This document shows, in pieces, positions 1 through 11,106 of a stretch of DNA of 64,000 nt. The stretch comes from Nematopogon swammerdamellus. Lineage: Eukaryota > Arthropoda > Insecta > Lepidoptera > Adelidae. A program made the position numbers and the translations under genes. The notes beneath the pieces are model-generated. The model searched no databases. It saw only the letters and a program-made list of their open reading frames with translations, and was not told the origin of the DNA. The stretch spans positions 1,364,001 to 1,428,000 of the forward strand of contig OX336351.1 in NCBI GenBank assembly GCA_946902875.1. The letters run 5' to 3'. Every line of letters begins with the position of its first letter. The stretch's first letter is position 1.

Positions 1-459
1 AGGAATTAGACTATTTTAGAAGGTATATACATTTATATTCTTTTCTGCTATTGTCAAATTCTGAAAAAAAAAACATTACAAAATCTACAAGGATTTATTC
101 ATTCGTACTACCATCCTTCGTCACCCAGCCCTCCCTTATCGCACAAATAGCAAAAATGTACCCTAACAAGCCCCCCTCTTTGTCAGTGCGCTCCTCAGGA
201 GCGGCGTCGCTTTGAAAGATATCTCTTGCAAGTCCGCGGACACAGTAAAGCGCTGTAAATGGATTTACTGGCGAGGAGGACTCCTAGATACCTCTTTGGC
301 GAAGTGGATGGAGCAACATGACCTAGTTGCCTAGTTGTATCGAGCACTGGCACCACGGAGAAAATAGATAAGAGAGGACTTGATGCTCGCTCTAATTTCT
401 AGTAATATTTACTTTTTGTGTAATTCGGTATGGGCGGAAGAATCAGAAGGGTCACATGG
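1..459. other. no gene recognised
   Basis: Mostly unique-looking sequence with a short A-run near 64-72. No coding similarity or clear repeat structure is seen. Confidence 0.4.
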
Positions 460-582
460 TCACACGGGTACAGTTTTACGTGGAATCCGAACCACGGTCA
501 CCCATGCAAGTACTGACCGCGCTCAGGTTTGCTTAACAACAGTCGACCGGCCGCACCACTGAGCTACCAAGGCTGACAAGTT
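460..582 (-). mobile_element. SINE fragment, tRNA-like (R) head
   Basis: Read on the minus strand, this has the A-box-like TAGCTCAGTGG and a B-box-like GGTTCGGATTCC, followed by CACGTAAAACTG. These are the same modules as in the longer copies at 6478-6834 and 48906-49285. The tail is missing. Confidence 0.7.
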
Positions 583-609
583 GACAAGGTTGACCTCGAC
601 GCTCCACTT

Positions 610-860
610 TCTGAACAGAGTTCGAGTGCGGAGGCGGCCTTCTGCAGCAACATTATGGTGTGCGGGATCTGTCTGCATCTGTAATAAAGAGCGGTGTCAT
701 CAGCGAACAGGGCAAGCTGGACCTGTGGATGAGAAGTAATATCGTTAGCGAAGAGTAAAAACGGAGCGGTGATAACATCGACCCCTGCGGTACTCCTGCC
801 GTTATCGGTCGGTGAGACGAACGCGCTCCCAGCACTCGTGCGCTAAGGATCCTTCCCGAT
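610..860 (-). pseudogene. LINE reverse-transcriptase fragment, frameshifted
   Basis: The minus strand holds two RT blocks in different frames: ITAGVPQGSMLSPL, then DITSHPQVQLALFADDTALY. These match the GVPQGS and catalytic F/YADD motifs of jockey-group non-LTR elements. The frame change between them and the short length mark it as a dead remnant. Confidence 0.75.
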
Positions 861-1129
861 AGAAAGTATCTTATTGTGAATACGCAACCTCGTGGACACG
901 ATGATGCAATTCCGTGCTCATGCCCACGTACCCAGTTAGCTAAGCCGAACTCCCCTCTACCTATCTCCCCTTAACTAGTAGGGCTTTTAAAATCGACCAA
1001 TGGGTTGTCTCCGGTAGAAAACGTACTTTTCCTTGCCAAATTTCATTTCCTTAGGATTTCTCGTTTGTAATAGTGAATACCCCTCGAAAGACAAAGATCA
1101 CATAAACGCAAATAAACGCCTTTGAAATT

Positions 1130-2608
1130 AATGGTATAGATTTTACCAAGAACGTTAGAAGAGGTAGGGACGTCGGAATATCCAATGCTTGTATAAGAAC
1201 TAGCGTCGCCGAGCTCCGCGGGTAGCGGAGAGGACGGCGCGCGCTCTTATTCGGTGGTATCGGCACAGAATAGAAAAGAGTACTCCGTACAGAAGCTGCT
1301 CTGTACAAACACTCACAAAGAAATAGCTACTCTGCGACGACGCAATAAAGTACAAATTGACTCGCACAGAGCTGCATGCCTAACCACGATAACCGCCTAC
1401 ATTTCGCTTCTCTTTCTGTCGTGTAACTCTATCTCGAAAGCGCGTCGTTCAGCGCGTTAAGGGCTGTGTCTTTGTGCTGTCTTATTGTGAGGAATAAAAT
1501 GAAGATGATACCTACCAACTTTTATCGTTCTAGCTACCAACGATATGATATTTAGCTACGGCAAATTCATGCGAACAAATTCATGCATGCGTTAGCGTCA
1601 CAATTAGTTTCTCACATCGAAGCGTGCATTGCGTGTAACCTTCCAGTGATAGTTTTGTTTGATCAATAAATTTAATGATCAATGATCATCTACAATGTAC
1701 CTATTATCCTTATACGAATTAGGCCATACACACCACGCTGTTCGGCGTTATCTAACTAATGTTATTGGCAATATAATAATATCATTTTAAATCAATGACC
1801 TCCTACTATATGAATAAATAAATTACTAGAAATAAATCAAAATGCTTCTAAACAAAACACTTACCTTTCTTCTTCTCTCGGCAATGAAAAAAAAGACAAG
1901 TTTTCATTTGTCTGTTGACTTTTGCACCCGTCCACTGCACAATATTTACGTGATTTCGACATTTTACACTGATCATGTATGTGATCATGATGATCAGTAC
2001 CGTGTGGGGCCGGTACTTTAAAAGAATAGCCCCACTGCATCTCTCCCCGTGTATGTCAAAAAAGGCGACTAAGGGATATGACTCCCTTCTTATATTACTA
2101 GGTGGTAGGGTTTAACCCGCCCGGGTTGGTACCACTGCACTGAATGAAAGGTCGGTCGAAACGGCTATGTAAATAGTTTGTGTTTTCCGTCCAGTTCAGT
2201 GTAGCCGGCATGACCGAAGGGAGGCACTGACGTGGCACCAAGTTCACCCGGTGTTATGGGCTGACATCACGGATGTTGTAGGTGATGTAGCCAACCGTGT
2301 CAGTTTCCATAAAAAAAAAAAAAAAAAATTCTAAATTCGAAAGCGCCACGCGCCCGGTCTGGCTGGATAGCGGCAGCCCACTGTTAATTGTAGATTAGCC
2401 GCTACGCCAAGCGGTAGGCATTTAACTCGCGACCTTGAGCGAGTGACGAAGGCCTGGTATCGGGTGGATGTTGGTTGACGCTATGTAACCAGCAGCGGGC
2501 GACCGACGAATGTTATTGGTACGTTTTTACTGATATCATGTTACGCTGGCGCGGGGAAGGTCCGACGTCCCTACCTCTTCTAAGGTTCTTGGATTTTACC
2601 TTGCTATT
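1130..2608. mobile_element. TIR DNA element with internal SINE insertion
   Basis: The ends are inverted copies over ~45 bases. The left end (1130-1180) contains AGAAGAGGTAGGGACGTCGGA and the right end (2560-2608) its reverse complement. The inner left arm (1190-1255, GAGCTCCGCGGGTAGCGGAG) matches the shorter relatives at 39060-39262 and 59896-60118, so the longer interior here is extra sequence. A T-A SINE lies inside at 1998-2328. No transposase is recognisable. Confidence 0.65.
1998..2328 (+). mobile_element. composite SINE, T head + A tail, full length
   Basis: Starts TACCGTGTGGGGCCGGTACT, includes AAAGGCGACTAAGGGATATG, and ends CAGTTTCCAT with an A-run. Matches the copies at 4083, 25061 (reverse) and 61185 nearly base for base. 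Confidence 0.85.
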
Positions 2609-3635
2609 AAAATTTGGTCGGCGTGCACTCACGTACGACGTACATTTGTATGAGAAAGAGAATACGCGAGTAAACAACTGTGACTCTGGTAGACGTTTTT
2701 TATTTCATCTTTTTCCATCTTTCTTTCAACTCTCAGGCTCATCAACTCCAAGTGATGCTTCTTTTATTTTAATTATTTGAATGCATTCAAAGTCCGAAAA
2801 TATGGACAATAGTGTCCCACCACTAAGGATGAAATTATTTGACTTTCGACTACAATCTTATAAGGGCGGTGGTAAATGTTAACAATAAGTTATCTCTACC
2901 ATCTTCCCATGAAACGCTGAGTGAAAGGAATGTAAATACAATTAACAAAATCGATGTCTCATATTCTCCTGTTTCCTCTTCCGAAAAGGGACTGAATTCT
3001 AAGATGTCTTGTCTAACATGTCTATGTGTCTAACAACCGTAGAAAGAAAAGCTTTCTATGTCTGTACGTTTTGCTTTTGGCGTGAAAATTGTGATCTTGG
3101 CGTTTGTTGCCGGTGTTAAACTTTAAAGATTTTTCGAGAATCCTAACAGCCATAGGAAATAACTTTTTGTCTGCCTTGTAACTGGCATGGCGCCTCTATG
3201 AGCGTGGTTTCGCCAGGAGTGTTGTTATGAGCTGTGTCTGATCTTATTTTTGAACTTTTGGGCACAGGTGCCAATTGTCCATAAAAAATAAAACGAAAAA
3301 CACGCCGCTCGAGTTTCCTCTTAAGTCTTATACAACCTCACTAGTCCCTGACCTAATTACAAACGTTAGGCACATACATGTGGGCTCATCCAAATTACTA
3401 GTAAATTTTCAGCAATTAATCCGATCAAACCTCCCATCAAATGTTATTAATAATCAAATTTCAGCCCGCAGTCTATCGTACATTAAGTGGCTAATAAAAC
3501 GTTCAAGGATATTGTCTTCATCAGTTATTTGTTCAATTTTATTCCTTACACTCATGTTTCCACTATGCAAATAATGTCTAATTTATTTATATTCTGAACA
3601 AAGATGATACGTCATTGATTCTGAAAGTAAAAAAA
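2609..3635. other. no gene recognised; one LINE 3'-UTR-like scrap
   Basis: Short ORFs only. The stretch near 3183-3240 (CTGGCATGGCGCC, TGAGCGTGGTTTCGC) resembles the LINE 3' UTRs at 7616 and 60730. Confidence 0.4.
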
Positions 3636-3835
3636 ACTGGGCAAGTGAGAGACGGACTCGCGCACCGAGGGTTCCGTACTACTACATAATATATTTGTGT
3701 GTTTTTTATTATGGATAGCGCGCCATGTGGCATCTTTTAACCCACAAGTAGGTGTCTAACGATGCCCGTGGACATTCTGTGATGGACGTGGATTGCGAAT
3801 GCTATGCCGGCCACATACCTTGTGATAAGTTATGT
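3636..3835. repeat. dispersed repeat fragments
   Basis: GGGTTCCGTACT near 3670 belongs to the same dispersed family as 11795-11990 and 63240-63490. The adjoining 3715-3815 part (GCGCGCCATGTGGC, CCCGTGGACATTCTG) is a LINE 3'-end relative of 24335 and 60905. Confidence 0.5.
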
Positions 3836-4082
3836 ATTTACAAAGTTAATATAATTTATAGGTAGAAAATATACCCTTTATAGAAGATAGAATATCTTGG
3901 CACTATCCAGGTAATTCAAATATATACTGAACCACTTGCTGGTTGCTTCTGTACAGTTCTTGCTACAAATAGATAAAAACACTTTTGGACGATGCCAGGA
4001 AGGAAAATGTATTCCAAGACCGAAATAATCGCACAACATCAAACAATTTTTAGAAGTTCCAGTCAGAAACAATACCGTTATG

Positions 4083-4409
4083 TACCGTGTGGGGCCGATA
4101 CTTTAAAAGAATAACCCCACTGCATCTCTCCCCGTGTATGTCGTAAAAGGCGACTAAGGGATATGACTCCCTTCTTATATTACTAGGTGGTAGGGTTTAA
4201 CCCGCCCGGGTTGGTACCACCGCACTGAATGAAAGGTCGGTCGAAGCGGCTATGTAAATAGTTTGTGTTTTCCGTCCAGTTCAGTGTAGCCGGCACGACC
4301 GAAGGGAAGCACTGACGTGGCACCAAATTCACCCGGTGTTATGGGCTGACATCACGGATGTTGTAGGTGATGTAGCCAATCGAGTCAGTTTCCATAAAAA
4401 AAAAAAAAA
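4083..4409 (+). mobile_element. composite SINE, T head + A tail, full length
   Basis: Begins TACCGTGTGGGGCCGATACT and ends TCAGTTTCCAT followed by an A-run. Nearly identical to the copy at 1998. Confidence 0.85.
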
Positions 4410-4741
4410 GTTTCTTTCAACCACCATGACAGGACGGACGACGGTCCTCGCGACGCGACGGTCGCATTCAAAACACTGGATGATTACCTTTCAAAAATCA
4501 AATATCATAGATAGACTATATGATAAAAGTATACAATTTTACAATGGTCAACTACCAGTGCAATGCCTAGCGCAAATCGACTCGCCGCCGTCGTCGATTC
4601 TACATAATATGTTAGCTTATAACAGAACCACTCGAGCAATTCACATAAGGTTTTTGAGGACGGTTTCAGCACATAAGAATTTCGCAGCGACGTGAAGCGG
4701 CGGTAACTGTTAATACCGTCAAGAAAGTTCTTTCATTATGA

Positions 4742-5035
4742 TTTTTTTTTTTTTATGGAAACTGACCCGGTTGGCTACATCACCTACAACATCCGTGATG
4801 TCAGCCCATAACACCGGGTGAACTAGGTGCCATGTCAGTGCTTCCCTTCATTTCATGTCGGCTACAATGAACTGGACGGAAAACACGAACTATTTACATA
4901 GCCGTTTCGACCGACGTTTCGATCAATGCGGTGGTATCAATCCGGCCGGGATAAACCCTACCACCTAGTAAGGTAAGAAGGGAAGGGACCTACAGTTTAA
5001 CGTGGAATCAGAACCACGGTCAGCCTCCAACGGTC
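4742..5035 (-). mobile_element. SINE, A tail with partial R head
   Basis: On the minus strand the A-tail module ends in ATGGAAACTGACC (as read on +) with a T-run at 4742-4754. The other end stops inside the tRNA-like head (GGAATCAGAACCACGGTC), so it is 5'-truncated. Confidence 0.8.
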
Positions 5036-6035
5036 AAACGGATGTTAATGATTTTTAACATTGAAAATGTTTATGTTTTCGTGATCGAGTAATAGTGCCT
5101 CGATTTATTAAATTGTGACCTTTGCCTGTAGTTTCGCATATTATGTGAGAGATACGCGGATGGGCCATATGTCAAAATGTGGCCGGAGGGCTTCAAAGTT
5201 CAATTTGAATTCTCAAAATCGGTCCGTAACTTTTTGAGATTTTCCAAAATTTGTAAAAAATTCAAATTTTTTCCGCCGACTTGGAACGAGACTTTCCCAA
5301 TAACTTTTTTTTGAGCTCGCTGTTCAAGAAACGGAAAAAAATGATCTGTGGATTGAATTAAGCTACAGTTTGAGCCATTTTAGGAGGCGGGCGGACAAAA
5401 ACTGGAGGCGGTAGCGGGTCCCTTACGCGCGAGGTCAGTCTGCGCTCCGTTCACTTTATCGTCAGTACGATAAACAATGAATTCCTATTAACTATGTGTG
5501 GAGCCTATGCGGCATTAATAACAGCGCCATCAATATAATTCCGCCACCAACTAATTTATCGTGTGATTTATTTCAAAATTACATTTTCAATACCTTTGAT
5601 AGTTGCGCGTTGTGTGAGATCTGTAGATTTTTTTTTTAGTTCCCTGCCCTGAAAATCGCCTCTTCTCCGAAACGAACGATGAGTACAGTAGTATTTTCAC
5701 ACTGAACGTAATCTCACTAATGGAATTTAAAAAATGATCCCTAAAGGGTGGTACATTTTCCAATAACTGCGAGAGTCGCGCGCGCGCCACCTGCCGGGCG
5801 ACGTAACGAGATACGAATATCGCCAGTTCTGCCTTATCTCGGATAACGACAACATCGCTCCGGCCTTCCCTCTATCACTTATCGGTGATATTTTGTATAT
5901 AGGCGAGGAGAAGCCGCCGCAGAGATTTATCGAGTAAATGGGGAAGCTGCTCGAGGTTTACAACGCGGATATTGTTGAGAAAACCTGTGATTTATATTTT
6001 AAGGAAAAAGGTGTTTGTAGATTTTGTGGAGATAG
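5036..6035. other. no gene recognised
   Basis: AT-rich, short ORFs only. No motif or repeat relationship to the rest of the window was identified. Confidence 0.4.
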
Positions 6036-6180
6036 AAGTTAATAAGTAATTTACATGAGGGGTAAAGGCGGAACTATCCCTTACAGGGATTTCTCCCAGT
6101 CAACCTTTGGATGTTTGAGAGTCGTTTGTTGTGAGATATAAGTAGGTAGTAGCAAACGAATTGAGTGTGGGAATGTAAAA
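6036..6180 (-). mobile_element. LINE 3'-end fragment
   Basis: The reverse complement matches the 3' ends at 50990-51205 and 62990-63230 (shared CAACCTTTGGATGTTTGAGA and CCCTTACAGGGATTTCTCC as read on +). Those copies end with AATAAAG and CTAT repeats. Confidence 0.65.
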
Positions 6181-6477
6181 TATAATATAAGGAAAATAAC
6201 TATAATAAACTATAATATACACTACATATAAGTACGTACTAGTTAATTAAACGTGTAAATTACTATTTATAAATTAAATTAAATACATATGAATTACAGT
6301 TTATATAATACATAATACCTAAATATATACATACATACTTGTCCGAGCTTGTTGAAGTTGTAGCTCAGTGGTACGGTCGGTCGACTGTTCGACGTCCTAA
6401 TCTTTTTTTCCAGGTTTAATTTTTTTTTTACAGAAAGCGCGACATGCGCCGCTGAGCAACCCCTAAGGTGTTTTTCA

Positions 6478-6834
6478 AGAAAATTACACGGTTGGCTACC
6501 TCACCTACAACATCCGTGCTATCAGCCCATAACACCGGGTGAACTAGGTGCCATGTCAGTGCTTTCATGTCGGCTACACTGAACTGGACGGAAAACACGA
6601 ACTATTTACATATAGCCGTTTCGACCGATGATTCATTCGTGCGGTGGTATCAACCCGGCCTGGATAAACCCTACCACCTAGTAAGGTAAGAAGGGAAGGA
6701 ACTTACAGTTTAACGTGGAATCCGAAACGCGGTCTGCCTGAAACGGTCGCGTGGTCACCCATCAAAGTACTGACCGCGCTCAGGGTTGCTTAACAACAGT
6801 CCACCGACCGCACCACTGAGCTACCGAGGTTGAC
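6478..6834 (-). mobile_element. SINE, R head + A tail, near full length
   Basis: On the minus strand it starts with the tRNA-like GGTAGCTCAGTGGTGCGGTC, then a B-box-like segment, CCCTTCCCTTCTTACC and the A tail. It lacks a clean A-run. Confidence 0.8.
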
Positions 6835-6861
6835 GAAAGACTGAAGGTACTGAAGACTTAC

Positions 6862-7590
6862 ATAAGTCGACGTTTCGCCCGCAACGTCGCGGGCTTCTTT
6901 AGGAACTGAGGAAGTTCCTGGATCCGTCTGGTGTCCGTTGTATCAGACATCGAAGTTTGACATACAATACAGTCGGTACATAAGTAGACGTTTCGCCCAC
7001 TACGTCACGGGCTTCATCAGGAACTGCGGAAGTTCCTGGAGCCGTCTGGTGTCTGTTGTATCAGACGTCAAAATTTGACATACAGTCGATACATAACTCG
7101 ACGTTTCGTCCGCTACGTCATGGGCTTCTTCAGGAACTGCTGAAGTTCCAGGAGCCGTCTGGTGTCCGTTGTATTAGACATCGAAGTTTGACATACAGTC
7201 GTTACATAAGTCGACGTTTCACCCGCTACGTCACGGGCTTCTTCAGGAACTGTGGGAGTTCCTGGAGCCGAACGTCTGGTGTCCGTTGTATCAGACATCG
7301 AAGTTTGACATACAGTCGTTACATAAGTCGACGTTTCGCCCGCTACGTTACGGGCTTCTTCAGGAACTGCGTAAGTTCCTGGAGCCGACATCTGGTGTCC
7401 GTTGTATCAAACATCGAAGTTTGACATACAGTCGTTACATGGGTCGACGTTTCGCCCGCTACGTCACGGACTTCTTCAGGAACTGCGGGAGTTCATGTAC
7501 AACGGGCACCAGACGTTCGGCTCCATGAACTCCCGCAGTTCCTGATGAAGCCCGTGACGTAGCGGCCGAAACGTCGACTTGTGTAAGTCT
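6862..7590. repeat. 113-118-bp tandem array, 6 units plus a terminal inverted partial unit
   Basis: CGTTTCGCCCGC-type cores recur at 6871, 6989, 7102, 7215, 7332 and 7448. Each is followed by CTACGTCACGGGCTTCTTCAG, AGTTCCTGGAGCC and GACATCGAAGTTTGACATAC with small changes. From about 7497 the unit turns over (GGGCACCAGACGTTCGGCTC, GAAGCCCGTGACGTAGCGG), making a palindrome with the last direct unit. ORFs across it are by-products of the repeats. Confidence 0.9.
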
Positions 7591-7609
7591 TCAGTACCTA
7601 AAACTTATC

Positions 7610-7717
7610 CGTGCTGCTGGCACGGCACCTAACTGAGCGTGGTTTCGCGAGGATAGGTGATTTTGGCTCTGTCGACTGTACCATTGGTCTCTCGGCACAG
7701 CCACCCATGCTGATTTT
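7610..7717 (+). mobile_element. LINE 3'-UTR fragment
   Basis: GGCACCTAACTGAGCGTGG and CACAGCCACCCATGCTG match 60735-60825, where they follow the C-terminus of a LINE ORF2. Confidence 0.6.
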
Positions 7718-7905
7718 TTTTTAATGGAAACTGACACAGTTGGCTACATCACCTACAACATCCGTGATGTGAGCCCATAACACCGGGTGAACTTGGTGCC
7801 ACGTCAGTGCTTCCCTTCAGCCGTGCCGGCTACACTGAACTGGACGGAAAACACAAACTATTTGCATAGCCGTTTCGACCAAACTTTCATTCATTGTGGT
7901 GGTAC
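7718..7905 (-). mobile_element. SINE A tail, 5'-truncated, just before the dpr exon at 7948
   Basis: The minus-strand A-tail module stops near CATTCATTGTGGTGGT; neither head is present. It ends 42 bases before the exon. Confidence 0.8.
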
Positions 7906-7947
7906 ACAGTACAAAAAAAAATTAATAAGAGATTGTTGTTCGTGCAG

Positions 7948-8088
7948 GTGAAGCAGCTCGGCAATAAGTCCGTCTCGTGGATCCGGAGACGAGACGCGCA
8001 CATCCTCACCGTGGATCGGTACACGTTCATTGCGGACGAGAGGTTCCAGTCATTCCTGGTCGAGGCCACGGACACGTGGACGTTACAG
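7948..8088 (+). CDS. dpr: dpr-family gene, internal exon: Ig1 strands C-E
   Basis: This 141-bp exon encodes 47 residues from VKQLGNKSVSWIRRRD to DTWTLQ, the central part of a Dpr first Ig domain: the core Trp in SVSWIRRRD, then HILTVDRYTF and ADERFQSF. The acceptor (TTGTTCGTGCAG) and the donor (CAG|GTATGC) are good, and both ends are phase 0. An N-glycosylation sequon (NKS) is present. Dpr proteins are neuronal surface Ig-superfamily receptors that pair with DIP proteins in synaptic partner choice. The Ig1 B-strand cysteine and the signal peptide must be on upstream exons, which I could not find between 1 and 7947. The paralog number is unresolved; the RRDAHILTVDR wording looks closer to the dpr11/15/16/17 group than to dpr6/10, but this is from memory of the family. 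GC-rich codon use stands out against the AT-rich flanks. Confidence 0.93.
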
Positions 8089-8130
8089 GTATGCCCACAG
8101 AAAAGGTTTACATTAGATTTGTATTTTTAG

Positions 8131-8490
8131 TACCGTGTGGGGCCGGTACTTAAAAAGAATATCCCCACTGTACCGTGTGGGGCCGGTACTTAAAAAGAAT
8201 ATCCCCACTGCATCTCTCCCCATGCATGTCGTAAAAGGCGACTAAGGGATAAGGACAAGATGCCGTGCTAAAGGGCGACAGGCTCGCCACCTCTCACCTT
8301 GGCACGGTACTTCCACCGAGTCATGCAGCAGGTGGGTCTTCGTGCCTTACTTGCTGCTTGATTGATTTTATCTTGTTCGAATACTTTGCGAAACGTGGTG
8401 GTCGGTGTTGTGCTCTAATTGACCAGAGTGTTTGCAGCACAACACCGATTACTCTGCTTACCCCGATTATCGGGATTCAGCGTGTGTGAT
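8131..8490 (+). mobile_element. composite SINE, T head + B tail, with a duplicated first 40 bases
   Basis: The 40-bp TACCGTGTGGGGCCGGTACT...CCCCACTG start occurs twice in tandem (8131 and 8171). Then come the shared GGCGACTAAGGGAT and the B tail (CCACCTCTCACCTTGGCACG, GCAGCACAACACCGATTAC), ending GTGTGATATGTATG. Relatives are at 22819, 53299 (reverse), 55356 (reverse) and 58691. Confidence 0.8.
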
Positions 8491-8524
8491 ATGTATGTAT
8501 GTATTGTATTTTTGTCTTTCGGTA

Positions 8525-9030
8525 TTTATATTTTCTAGCTCCCAAAACATTATCCGATTTTTACAAATATTTTTTTCTTGTCTTAAGTACAGCCCGATTT
8601 ACGTTCCTGTCTTTGTCGTTTTTGTTTGGTTGAAATATACAACAACGGAGCTAAATTTTTTTAGGTATTTCAAGCGAAAAAAAATATTTAGACATTCAAA
8701 AATTAAAAATTCAGGAACGTAGGTAGGATATTTTAAGTTATATTTATACATGAACAGGAAAATATACACAATACACAAACTATAACTACCTATCAAATTA
8801 AATAGACAAATATAACTAATTAAAAAAGAAAAAAAAAAAACTATAACTAAAAACCACTAAAAACTAAAAACTAACTTATAAATTATATGTTAAATTACGT
8901 AGGTTCGACTGTCCATATTACAACAAATAAGAATTGTAAAAATTCGTATAAGGTTTAGGGGGGTAAAAAGCATAAACCCCGAAAGACGATTTTGTATGGA
9001 GAAAGTTAGCTTCCGTCTCGTCTTAATATA
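8525..9030. mobile_element. MITE-like element, copy 1
   Basis: Homologous in inverse orientation to 58160-58575. Shared blocks are ATCCGATTTTTACAA, TCTTGTCTTAAG, GAGCTAAA and the end TTTTGTATGGAGAAAGTTA with TTCCGTCTCGTCTTAA. Noncoding. Confidence 0.55.
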
Positions 9031-9173
9031 TCAGATACTGGAGTAGCGACAAATTCTATTGATTGTACTTTTTCGAGGTGTTGATTCGAATGATAATGTT
9101 GTTCGACTGTAATGTTTTTTACCGAGTCATTTAGGTGAAAGGTCCATCTAGTTACTATAGATCAGTGTTCGGA

Positions 9174-9522
9174 CAGGGTTGTTGCGAACATCAGCATCAG
9201 CATCAGCATCCGCGGAACTTCAGCATCATTTTCAACATCAGCATCCGTATTGATCGATGCTGATGTTCGAGTCGTGACAAACCTTCTCGGAACAGACTCG
9301 AAGCCGGAAAAGCAGCAAATACAGTTCCAAATAGTTCCAAAGTTCCATCCAATACTAATAATTTAATTGCTAAGATTATTACTAAACTGGTACTGGTATC
9401 TGATTGATTAATTTTTTATATTAAAAATCACAAAATTATTAATACACAATCTTTTATTTCAATACCAACCAAAACTTTGGATATAAATTTATAATATTCA
9501 TATAGTTCAATATTTTTCCCTT

Positions 9523-9553
<31 letters not shown>

Positions 9554-10040
9554 TATTAAACACCAACAGAGTACACACAGCATTTAAACATAGAAGAAAC
9601 ATGACACAAATAGTACATAGTAATATGTGCACCCCAATGACAGGTGAGCACAGCAAGCTTAATACGGAATAAAAACTAATATATAAAAGTAAAATATAAA
9701 AACAAAGACTTAAATAACAATAAAACAACAACTACATCTTCAATACAAAACTAAACTAAAAAAAAAACAAATACAAATAGAACGCAAAAAACTAAGTTAA
9801 TTATTTTAGCTAAAGAAGAAAAAAAAAGTTTATACTATAATATGAATGTAGAAAAAAAAACCTAAATAAACACTAAAACAAAATAAACATTAAGAAGAAT
9901 CGGTCCTACAGTATTTTATAAAATAAAGAAAAGAATTAAAATCAGCATTAGCATCAGCATCCGCCGATGTCAATGTTAAAATATCAGCATCAACACCAGC
10001 ATCAGCTGATGTGAAAAAATGTGCATCAGCAACAACCCTG
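9174..10040. mobile_element. inner hAT-like element inserted in the element at 9163-10427
   Basis: Ends are CAGGGTTGTTGC and GCAACAACCCTG. TTCGGA (or TGTTCGGA, if the final TG belongs to the target) is repeated on both sides, consistent with a hAT-type 8-bp duplication. Sub-terminal CATCAGCATCAGCATC repeats occur at both ends. It contains the dispersed repeat at 9519-9900. Confidence 0.6.
9519..9900 (-). repeat. dispersed repeat, probable LINE 3' end
   Basis: Starts with (TTTA)n. ATGACACAAATAGTACATAG, ATGTGCACCCCAAT and CAGGTGAGCACAGCAAGC match 51838-52110. The T-rich edge suggests a retroposon tail read in reverse. Confidence 0.6.
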
Positions 10041-10427
10041 TTCGGAAGTACCAAAACCACAGAGCATCAAATGCGCGCGCCCCTCCTAGAGGCGCCCTGA
10101 GCGCGATTTCTCTACAACGCCGTTGAAGCCTGTGGGCGTGGCCTATGACTTACATATGTGTGTTGTGCGTGTGCATTTGTTTGTGCGTGTGCCTAACTTG
10201 CTCCTCTTTGTGTGTAGTGTCGATACTAGCACACACACACACATACGAAGCGCTAGCAGCACTGCGTGTAGTTTTTGGGTTTCAAATATTATCGCTTAGG
10301 GCGTCTCTAGTAGGGGGCGCGCGCGGTAGGTATTTGATGCTCTGTGACCAAAACAGTCTACTCAACTTGAAAGGCAGAAATCTTAGCGCCCAATTACGTA
10401 TGTAAAACGACTAAGAGCCGAACACTG

Positions 10428-11090
10428 TTGGTTGAGGATGAAAGAATAATATGGCGTAGCGAAGAGTAATTTTTTCCGCTAAATTAAACATTCACCACAT
10501 TTCGAGCCGAGTCCCAAACCGCTGGGCGGGTCTCCAAGAGATGAATTTTAATGACCATTGATTCCTCTTTGATATAAATTTAACATAGCGACGAGTGGCT
10601 GCGGCGTGCGGCACAAGAATAATCAAACCGCGGAGATAATTTATTGGTACACTCGCAGTGACTATTTGCGGGCACAGATGAGATCAATAATAGCTAGATA
10701 GACCATAAAGGACGCTCTATGTGGGAACACAGGACACGGTGTCTCGATTTCATTTCATTCATTCGTTTCAGTCTTAGGTACCTACTAAACCGGTACATTT
10801 AAACTCGTCACAAATTTTATACAAACATTTTAACAATTTTAAATTTCGGGTCTACCCAGGGCAAGGGATTAATAATTTGACTATGTTCTAGTCTAGGCCA
10901 TAATATACCGACCTACCTATCAAGCGAATTGTCAATAAACTAAAACTATAAAACATTAAAATACTACTATATATATAGAATGAAAGAGTATTTATTAATC
11001 AACCAAAAAATGAAGATACAATAAAAATTAAACTAATTATCTAAGCTAAACTAATATAAAATATAACTAAGTTAAAAACTAAAATTAACC
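10428..11090. other. intronic, no gene recognised
   Basis: Unassigned AT-rich sequence in the 8.7-kb dpr intron. Confidence 0.4.
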
Positions 11091-11106
11091 TAAAATTAAA
11101 ACTAAC

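Larger units (their letters stand above)
9163..10427. mobile_element. hAT-like nonautonomous element, interrupted by a second element
   Basis: Outer ends are CAGTGTTCGG (9163-9172) and CCGAACACTG (10418-10427). Sub-terminal arms are also inverted: CACAGAGCATCAAATGCGCG at 10060 pairs with the region at 10312-10345. No matching outer target duplication is seen (CTATAGAT versus TTGGTTGA). Without the insert the element would be about 390 bp. Confidence 0.6.

Noticed and set aside
1..7947. Upstream dpr exon carrying the first Ig1 cysteine
   Set aside because: I looked for a phase-0 exon ending in a Cys-Arg type motif before a donor and found none; it is probably outside the window.
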